This document shows, in pieces, positions 9,710 to 15,172 of a stretch of 15,172 nt of DNA; position 1 is the stretch's first letter, and every line of letters starts with the position of its first letter. Under the pieces are notes generated by a model that saw nothing but the letters and a program-made list of their open reading frames with translations, was not told the origin of the DNA and did not search any database. The position numbers and the translations under genes are program-made. The DNA is from Bacillaceae bacterium UBA7792 (lineage in GTDB: Bacteria; Bacillota; Bacilli; Bacillales; Cytobacillaceae), in NCBI GenBank assembly GCA_002480735.1, contig DLCS01000019.1, forward strand, positions 1-15,172, given 5' to 3'.

Positions 9710-9982
9710 ATGAACAAGACAGAACTAGTAAATGCTGTTGCTGAAATGAGTGAGCTTTCAAAAAAGGATGCAACTAAAGCTGTTGATGCAGTTTTTGATT
9801 CAATTCTAAATGCTTTAAAAAATGGTGATAAAGTACAACTTATCGGTTTCGGAAACTTTGAGGTACGTGAGCGTGCAGCTCGTAAAGGTCGTAACCCTCA
9901 AACTGGTGAAGAGATTGAAATCTCTGCAAGCAAAGTACCAGCTTTCAAACCAGGCAAGGCGCTTAAAGATGCAGTAAAATAA
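9710..9982 (+). CDS. hbs: Nucleoid DNA-binding protein HU (HBsu)
   Basis: HU is a small dimeric protein that binds and bends DNA without sequence preference and is a main component of the nucleoid. The 90-residue protein opens [12 protein letters not shown] and carries the core [20 protein letters not shown] at 46-65. The RNPQTGEEI arm that enters the minor groove lies at 61-69, and the protein ends [12 protein letters not shown]. The start has a very strong GGGAGGAGGTG seven bases upstream. The frame is open for 21 codons further upstream, but that part does not resemble HU. It is monocistronic, between the spoIVA and hbs terminators, as in B. subtilis. Confidence 0.97.
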   Translation: MNKTELVNAVAEMSELSKKDATKAVDAVFDSILNALKNGDKVQLIGFGNFEVRERAARKGRNPQTGEEIEISASKVPAFKPGKALKDAVK

Positions 9983-10015
9983 TTACATAAAAGTACTTTA
10001 AGCTTATAGTGTTGA

Positions 10016-10049
10016 AAAAGGCTCGCATTTATACATGTGGGCCTTTTTT
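10016..10049 (+). terminator. Intrinsic terminator after hbs
   Basis: A 13-bp stem (10016-10028 with 10035-10047, two G-U pairs) starts AAAAGGCTC and has a 6-nt loop. Its T run reaches 10049. Confidence 0.9.
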
Positions 10050-10176
10050 ATTTTTATTAAGTTCATCTATTTTGCCAGAGCATAGAGTTATGCTAAGATG
10101 TTGTTGTTATACTTATTTTCATATTATGAATGAGTTATATTGGGAGAGAGCATGTATGGTTAAGGAGGATATCAGA

Positions 10177-10743
10177 ATGTCAAAGGTCAATCGTGCCCAA
10201 ATTGAAGATGCGGTACGTTTAATATTAGAAGCAATTGGTGATGACCCAAATCGTGAGGGAGTCCTTGATACCCCAAAACGGGTGGCGAAGATGTATGAGG
10301 AAGTTTTTGAAGGGATGCATCAGGATCCGGGAGAGTACTTCGAAACGATCTTTAGCGAGGAGCATGAAGAACTGGTCTTGGTGAAGGATATTCCGTTCTA
10401 CTCGATGTGTGAACACCATCTTGTTCCGTTTTACGGGAAAGCCCATGTCGCATACATCCCTAGAAATGGAAGGGTCACCGGATTAAGTAAGCTAGCTAGA
10501 GCTGTTGAGGCTGTAGCGAAAAGGCCTCAGCTTCAAGAAAGAATCACATCAACCATTGCAGATGCGATGATGAACAAGCTTGAGCCTTATGGTGTCATGA
10601 TTGTGGTGGAAGCTGAGCATATGTGCATGACAATGCGCGGTGTGAAAAAGCCTGGGTCAAAAACGGTTACAACGGCAGTCAGAGGTACATTGGCCGAGGA
10701 TAGCCAGGCAAGAGCTGAAATTCTCACTCTCATTAAGCAATAA
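10177..10743 (+). CDS. folE: GTP cyclohydrolase I (FolE, MtrA)
   Basis: The enzyme converts GTP to dihydroneopterin triphosphate, the first step of folate synthesis. The zinc site is visible: CEHH at residues 78-81 (Cys78, His81) and a second cysteine in HMCMTMRG (Cys150). Other family blocks are [10 protein letters not shown] (31-40) and [10 protein letters not shown] (102-111). The ATG at 10177 has AAGGAGGA eight bases before it and gives 188 residues, close to B. subtilis FolE (190). Longer frames from 10009 run through the hbs terminator and are not real. It precedes mtrB, as in the B. subtilis mtrAB operon. Confidence 0.97.
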   Translation: MSKVNRAQIEDAVRLILEAIGDDPNREGVLDTPKRVAKMYEEVFEGMHQDPGEYFETIFSEEHEELVLVKDIPFYSMCEHHLVPFYGKAHVAYIPRNGRVTGLSKLARAVEAVAKRPQLQERITSTIADAMMNKLEPYGVMIVVEAEHMCMTMRGVKKPGSKTVTTAVRGTLAEDSQARAEILTLIKQ

Positions 10744-10847
10744 TGGCGTTGTGAGAAGTACAAATGAAGAACCTGTGGAATAAAGTGGTGCGGAAGATTT
10801 CATCGTCGTTTGAATAGAATAATGACAAATGGAGGAGAAGGATTCGA

Positions 10848-11081
10848 ATGGAAAACAAGCCGACAGGAGAATACGTCTTGATCAAAGCCATTGAGGACGG
10901 GGTAAATGTGATTGGCCTAACAAGAGGAACCGATACTCGTTTTCATCATTCGGAAAAGCTTGACAAGGGTGAAGTCATGATTGCACAGTTTACTGAACAT
11001 ACCTCTGCCATAAAGGTAAGAGGTCATGCTAGGATTATGACTGCCTACGGTGAAATGGAAAGTGACTCTCGGGAAAAGTAA
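10848..11081 (+). CDS. mtrB: trp RNA-binding attenuation protein (TRAP, MtrB)
   Basis: TRAP forms an 11-membered ring that binds tryptophan. The loaded ring wraps RNA with multiple (G/U)AG repeats and so attenuates trp operon transcription and blocks translation of trp genes. This 77-residue protein matches B. subtilis MtrB almost throughout. The RNA-contacting residues Lys37, Lys56 and Arg58 are all present (SEKLDKGE and IKVRGH). Only the last few residues are longer and differ. GAAGGA lies six bases upstream of the ATG. folE lies 104 bases upstream with no clear terminator, so they probably form one operon. I see no (G/U)AG repeat array near it, so its targets lie elsewhere. Confidence 0.97.
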   Translation: MENKPTGEYVLIKAIEDGVNVIGLTRGTDTRFHHSEKLDKGEVMIAQFTEHTSAIKVRGHARIMTAYGEMESDSREK

Positions 11082-11143
11082 GGCAATGCAAAATACAGAA
11101 TTATTGATAAATTTATCTAATTAACCACGACAAGGATCTTTTA

Positions 11144-11152
11144 TGTTATAAT
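11144..11152 (+). promoter_or_regulatory. Candidate extended -10 promoter of hepS-menG-hepT
   Basis: TGTTATAAT is a perfect extended -10 (TGnTATAAT), 78 bases before hepS. The -35 region (about 11123-11129) is poor, which extended -10 promoters tolerate. A palindrome, GATAAATTTATC (11106-11117), lies just upstream. Confidence 0.5.
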
Positions 11153-11229
11153 TGTCGAAGCGTTCGTTTCGTTAACGGTAACGGGAACTTACATACTGAA
11201 TTGAATCTTGGGGATACAAGGGTGATTAC

Positions 11230-12051
11230 ATGCATGACCTTCAAAAAAAGTTAGAATATTTGCGAGAACGATTGGAAGGAAAGATTAGTCATCCCTTCTT
11301 AGCCCAAAATATAGAAGCACCACCTATAGATGAAGACAAGCTTTTTTTGCTTGTTGCCTTCTTAGATTATCTGAATCTGCCTTTGGAAAAAATAGAGCAT
11401 TATGCGATTCCTACCATGCTTCTTCAGATTGCATTGGATACCCATGAAAAGGTAACAAATGATATGACGGGAAAGCAGAACATGAAGGAGAGACAGCTAA
11501 CCGTATTAGCTGGTACTTATTATAGTGGGCTGTATTACAAGATTCTTGCAGATTATCAGGATATTGAAGTCATTCGCCTGCTTGCAGAAGCAATTGAAAC
11601 GATTAATGACCATAAAATCATTGTCTATCAGCAGGAAATGAATGGAATTGAGAAATTAATGGAAAGTATCGAAAATATCGAGGCCACATTATTTAAGGAG
11701 ATCTCGAAACATTTACATGCAATGGCATGGGGTGAGCTATTTTCTGATTTCCTTTTAATTAAGCGTTTATATAAGGAAAAGGAATTATTTCTTCGCTCAC
11801 AATCGTCTGTTGTCTTTGAGGCTTTAAAGAAATTGGTTTTTCCAAAACATGAAGGGTCTATCAAAAATCTTTCTCTGGAGCAACAGAACTATTTGATTCA
11901 TATTTGCGATAAGTATATTCATTTTTCAAAAGAACAATTATTAAAAGTAAAGTCTAAACTCCCGCTCTTAAATAAGGCTATCGATGGGAAAATTGATTAT
12001 TTACTAAATCAACATCAACCAATGGCTAAATCGCTTGTGGAAGAAGGGTAA
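11230..12051 (+). CDS. hepS: Heptaprenyl diphosphate synthase component I
   Basis: HepS is the small, non-catalytic subunit of heptaprenyl diphosphate synthase. It pairs with HepT to make the C35 chain of menaquinone-7. The 273-residue protein is helical and charged. It aligns with the HepS/GerCA family at the N-terminal [11 protein letters not shown] and at [27 protein letters not shown] and INDHKI; B. subtilis HepS is about 250 residues, so this one is slightly longer. It has no DDxxD motif, as expected for this subunit. An AAGGGTG ribosome-binding site precedes the ATG. menG follows after five bases. Confidence 0.93.
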   Translation: MHDLQKKLEYLRERLEGKISHPFLAQNIEAPPIDEDKLFLLVAFLDYLNLPLEKIEHYAIPTMLLQIALDTHEKVTNDMTGKQNMKERQLTVLAGTYYSGLYYKILADYQDIEVIRLLAEAIETINDHKIIVYQQEMNGIEKLMESIENIEATLFKEISKHLHAMAWGELFSDFLLIKRLYKEKELFLRSQSSVVFEALKKLVFPKHEGSIKNLSLEQQNYLIHICDKYIHFSKEQLLKVKSKLPLLNKAIDGKIDYLLNQHQPMAKSLVEEG

Positions 12052-12056
12052 TTATT

Positions 12057-12761
12057 ATGGTTCAGTCTAAAGAACAACGCGTTCATGGCGTATTTGAAAA
12101 AATTTCTGAAAACTATGATAAGATGAATTCTGTCATAAGCTTCCAACAGCATAAAAGATGGCGAGAAGACACGATGAAGCGGATGAATGTCCAGCCCGGG
12201 ACTAAGGCGCTTGACGTTTGTTGTGGAACGGCTGATTGGACGATTGCCATGGCCGAAAAAGTTGGGAAAACAGGAGAAGTAGTTGGTCTCGATTTCAGCA
12301 AGAATATGCTAAAGGTCGGAGAAGAAAAGGTAAAGAGCATGAACTTAGAGCAGGTTCAATTAATCCATGGGAATGCCATGGAGCTTCCTTTTCCTGATCA
12401 TACCTTTGATTATGTCACCATCGGCTTTGGTCTAAGAAACGTTCCTGATTATCTCCAGGTTTTAAAAGAGATGAATCGTGTTTTGAAGCCTGGTGGAATC
12501 GGTGTTTGCTTGGAGACCTCTCAACCTACTTTGTTTGGCTACCGGCAGCTGTTCTTTTTTTATTTTCGCTTTATTATGCCCTTGTTTGGAAAGCTCTTTG
12601 CCAAAAGCTATAATGAATATGCTTGGCTTCACGAGTCGGCAAGAGATTTTCCGGGAATGAGAGAACTTGTCAAGCTGTTTGAAACAGCAGGATTCAAGCG
12701 GGTAACCTATAAACCATACAGTGGTGGAGCCGCGGCAGTTCATATTGGTTATAAAGAGTAA
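12057..12761 (+). CDS. menG: Demethylmenaquinone methyltransferase
   Basis: MenG (also called MenH/UbiE or GerCB) methylates demethylmenaquinone with S-adenosylmethionine, the last step of menaquinone synthesis. It is a class I methyltransferase with the SAM-binding motif [10 protein letters not shown] at residues 52-61, the acidic GLDFS at 77-81 and [10 protein letters not shown] at 123-132. Its 234 residues match the family length. A GAAGAAGGG ribosome-binding site lies in the end of hepS. It sits between the two subunit genes of the enzyme that makes the isoprenoid side chain, so the operon links chain synthesis and ring methylation. Confidence 0.96.
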   Translation: MVQSKEQRVHGVFEKISENYDKMNSVISFQQHKRWREDTMKRMNVQPGTKALDVCCGTADWTIAMAEKVGKTGEVVGLDFSKNMLKVGEEKVKSMNLEQVQLIHGNAMELPFPDHTFDYVTIGFGLRNVPDYLQVLKEMNRVLKPGGIGVCLETSQPTLFGYRQLFFFYFRFIMPLFGKLFAKSYNEYAWLHESARDFPGMRELVKLFETAGFKRVTYKPYSGGAAAVHIGYKE

Positions 12762-12828
12762 GGCTTTTTTCTCAAAGAAAACAAACCAAAGTGGTTTTAA
12801 TTTATTTGTACGAAGCTGGTGAAGTTCC

Positions 12829-13791
12829 ATGAAGCTAAAGATGGTGTACTCATTTTTGAATGCGGATTTAAATTTAATTGAAGAGACCTTAGAAGAGACG
12901 GTGCAGGGTGAATCACCTTTGTTGCAGCAAGCTTCTTTGCATTTGCTGCAGGCAGGTGGTAAACGAATTCGCCCCGTTTTTGTTTTGCTTTCGGGCAAAT
13001 TTGGTGATTATGACATCCGGGTCATTAAGGATGTGGCGGTCGCTTTAGAGCTCATTCACATGGCGTCACTCGTTCATGATGATGTGATTGATGATGCGGA
13101 TATCAGACGTGGAAGACCGACGATTAAGAATAAGTGGGACAACCGTTTTGCCATGTATTCTGGCGATTTTATTTTTGCCAAATCGCTGGAGTTGATGTCA
13201 CATATTAAGAATCCTCTGGCCCATCAGATTTTGTCAAAGACCATTGTAGAACTCTGCATTGGTGAGATCGAACAAATTAAGGACAAGTATCGCTTTGAAC
13301 AGAGCCTTCGCGATTATTTGTTGCGGATCAAAAGGAAGACTGCGCTTTTGATCGCTACCAGCTGTCAATTAGGGGCGATCGCTGCTGGGGTTGACGAACA
13401 AGTACATAGAAAGCTTTATCGATTCGGTTATTATGTGGGGATGAGCTATCAAATCATTGACGATATATTAGATTTCACCGGTACGGAAGAGGAATTGGGA
13501 AAGCCGGCAGGAGGAGATCTGCTGCAAGGAAATATTACCCTTCCCGTCCTCTACGCAATGGAGGATGAAAGACTGCGTTCCGAAATTGTCACTGTTCATG
13601 AACAAATGAGCCAGGTAGAAATCGCAAGAATCACTAACCTTGTCAAACAGTCCGGAGCTATTGATAAGGCTTTTCAAATCAGCGATCGTTATTTGCAAAA
13701 AGCCCTCACTATTTTGGAGGAGCTTCCAAATAATCGGTCGAAAAAGACACTCAGAGACATTGCTCGTTATATCGGAAAACGAAAGAATTAG
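12829..13791 (+). CDS. hepT: Heptaprenyl diphosphate synthase component II
   Basis: HepT is the catalytic subunit that adds isopentenyl units to farnesyl diphosphate up to the C35 chain. Both aspartate-rich motifs of trans-prenyltransferases are intact: DDVID at residues 84-88 and DDILD at 211-215. GGKRIRPV (43-50) and GEIEQIKDKY lie between and before them. The start at 12829 matches the MKFKMAYSFL-like start of the shorter B. subtilis form and gives 320 residues. Its ribosome-binding site is weak (GGTG 11 bases upstream), so translation may be low. It lies 67 bases after menG. The IPP and DMAPP it uses upstream are the metabolites that the broken fni would have interconverted. Confidence 0.96.
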   Translation: MKLKMVYSFLNADLNLIEETLEETVQGESPLLQQASLHLLQAGGKRIRPVFVLLSGKFGDYDIRVIKDVAVALELIHMASLVHDDVIDDADIRRGRPTIKNKWDNRFAMYSGDFIFAKSLELMSHIKNPLAHQILSKTIVELCIGEIEQIKDKYRFEQSLRDYLLRIKRKTALLIATSCQLGAIAAGVDEQVHRKLYRFGYYVGMSYQIIDDILDFTGTEEELGKPAGGDLLQGNITLPVLYAMEDERLRSEIVTVHEQMSQVEIARITNLVKQSGAIDKAFQISDRYLQKALTILEELPNNRSKKTLRDIARYIGKRKN

Positions 13792-13810
13792 AGCGTTTCC
13801 ATAAGCTCTG

Positions 13811-13839
13811 TTGCTAATATTCGAAAAAAATGGTAATAT
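13811..13839 (+). promoter_or_regulatory. Candidate ndk promoter
   Basis: TTGCTA (13811-13816), a 17-base spacer and TAATAT (13834-13839) give a moderate sigma-A-type match about 60 bases before ndk. A 7-bp repeat (CGAAAAA / TTTTTCG) overlaps its downstream part. Confidence 0.35.
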
Positions 13840-13900
13840 TTTTCGTGGACTCTGAATTTTTCTAGTCCCACTATACATACGAATTTTAGGAGTGGAGTTT

Positions 13901-14347
13901 ATGGAAAAGACTTTTTTAATGGTTAAGCCTGATGGTGTTCAGCGCAATTTAATCGGTGAAATTGTTTCCCGTTTTGAGAAAAAAGGATTTCAGTTGGTTG
14001 GCGCAAAGCTTATGAGCATTCCACAAGAGCTTGCAGAAAAGCATTATGGTGAGCATAAGGAACGTCCATTCTTTGGCGAATTGGTTGAATTTATCACATC
14101 TGGTCCTGTATTTGCTATGGTTTGGGAAGGCGAGAATGTGATTGCTACAGCACGTACAATGATGGGCGCAACAAATCCAAAGGATTCACTACCAGGTACG
14201 ATCCGCGGAGACTTTGCTGCAACTGTTGGAAAGAATATCATTCATGGCTCTGACTCACCTGAAAGTGCAGAGCGAGAAATCGGTCTTTTCTTCAAGGAAG
14301 AAGAGCTAGTGTCTTACTCAAAATTAATCGCTGAGTGGATTTATTAA
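13901..14347 (+). CDS. ndk: Nucleoside diphosphate kinase
   Basis: Ndk transfers the gamma-phosphate between nucleoside triphosphates and diphosphates through a phosphohistidine, balancing the (d)NTP pools. The active-site motif NIIHGSDS is at residues 112-119, with catalytic His115. The start [15 protein letters not shown] and RGDFA, before the active site, are also typical. The protein has 148 residues, the normal length. The frame is open from GTG 13892, but AGGAG (13888-13892) gives a correct spacing only for ATG 13901. It follows hepT, as in B. subtilis. Confidence 0.97.
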   Translation: MEKTFLMVKPDGVQRNLIGEIVSRFEKKGFQLVGAKLMSIPQELAEKHYGEHKERPFFGELVEFITSGPVFAMVWEGENVIATARTMMGATNPKDSLPGTIRGDFAATVGKNIIHGSDSPESAEREIGLFFKEEELVSYSKLIAEWIY

Positions 14348-14359
14348 TTTAGACTATTC

Positions 14360-14459
14360 AGTGTTGATTCCAGCCTTATGTGTATGGCGTGAACGGGTTT
14401 TGCTCGGCACGAGCAGCTTAGTAAACCCATACATATAAGGAGGAATAAGAAGCGACACT
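14360..14459 (+). other. Highly structured inverted-repeat element downstream of ndk (possible RNA)
   Basis: One long, nearly continuous fold is visible. The outer stem is AGTGTTG (14360-14366) with CGACACT (14453-14459). Then ATTCC (14367-14371) pairs with GGAAT (14442-14446), and a 14-bp stem pairs 14374-14387 with 14427-14440. At the top, GTTT/AAAC leads to a TGCTCG-GCA-CGAGCA hairpin (14401-14415). An internal strand CGTGAAC and a bulge GCTTAGT remain unpaired. The stem covers an AAGGAGG, which would be hidden from ribosomes, but no start codon follows at a normal distance. I cannot assign it to a known RNA class. It could be an ncRNA, an mRNA 3' element or a short dispersed repeat. Confidence 0.5.
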
Positions 14460-14487
14460 AAAGTTTAATGGGCCATTATCAGGAAAG

Positions 14488-14527
14488 AAAGCGCTTGTAC
14501 AATGCTACAGGCGCTTTTCTAATTTTT
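14488..14527 (+). terminator. Intrinsic terminator downstream of ndk
   Basis: AAAGCGCTTGTA (14488-14499) pairs with TACAGGCGCTTT (14506-14517), twelve pairs including one G-U, with a 6-nt loop. TTCTAATTTTTT follows. It ends transcription of ndk and the structured element. Confidence 0.88.
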
Positions 14528-14574
14528 TGTGAAATCCACTCTATTTTTATCGTTTTCCGCTATACTTATGGTGA

Positions 14575-15172
<598 letters not shown>

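Noticed and set aside
10009..10176. N-terminal extension of folE
   Set aside because: It would translate the hbs terminator; the strong ribosome-binding site and family length place the start at 10177.
10744..11229. TRAP-binding (G/U)AG repeats around mtrB that might give autoregulation
   Set aside because: No series of regularly spaced GAG or TAG triplets is present.
12462..12998. Long minus-strand open frame (178 codons)
   Set aside because: It lies antisense across menG and hepT, whose motifs and lengths are intact. Its translation shows no family pattern and no ribosome-binding site.
13468..13878. Minus-strand open frame of 136 codons
   Set aside because: Antisense to the C-terminal half of hepT; composition looks like a codon-phase shadow.

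Overview
The window looks like a chromosomal segment of an endospore-forming Bacillota bacterium of the Bacillaceae. It carries a full-length spoIVA, the mtrA-mtrB (folE/TRAP) and hepS-menG-hepT (gerC) genes, hbs, ndk and cheR in the order known from Bacillus subtilis. Ribosome-binding sites are strong (GGAGG-type), GTG and TTG starts occur, and intrinsic terminators are frequent. I see no mobile element, CRISPR array, tRNA or rRNA.

Left block (1-1802). It opens with the last 13 codons of a class II fructose-bisphosphate aldolase (fbaA) and its terminator. A 271-bp leader follows, with small inverted repeats and a possible 22-25-codon upstream reading frame. Next is a MurAB/MurZ-type UDP-GlcNAc enolpyruvyl transferase. 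This gene does not end where MurAB normally ends: around residue 428 it continues in frame into the last ~47 residues of type 2 isopentenyl-diphosphate isomerase (Fni). Because fni precedes ypzI and yphA in B. subtilis, this marks a junction between two normally separate loci. It is either a real rearrangement that truncated fni or an assembly chimera, and it is the most notable feature of the window.

Middle block (1803-9709). A hairpin shared by convergent genes separates the chimera from a small minus-strand gene, ypzI (46 aa). Then come yphA, yphB (YIEGIA family) and a 61-aa YIEGIA 'capping' subunit, followed by a terminator. der (engA) and gpsA form an operon for ribosome assembly and glycerol-3-phosphate synthesis. 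After a terminator come yphE (DUF2768) and the lipoprotein gene yphF, then another strong terminator. spoIVA, the spore-coat basement-layer ATPase, follows behind a sigma-E-like promoter candidate.

Right block (9710-15172). hbs encodes the nucleoid protein HBsu. folE and mtrB encode GTP cyclohydrolase I and the tryptophan-sensing RNA-binding protein TRAP. hepS, menG and hepT make the heptaprenyl chain and methylate demethylmenaquinone, that is, the last part of menaquinone-7 synthesis. ndk follows, then a highly structured ~100-nt inverted-repeat element and an intrinsic terminator, and finally the first 187 codons of cheR, which runs off the window.
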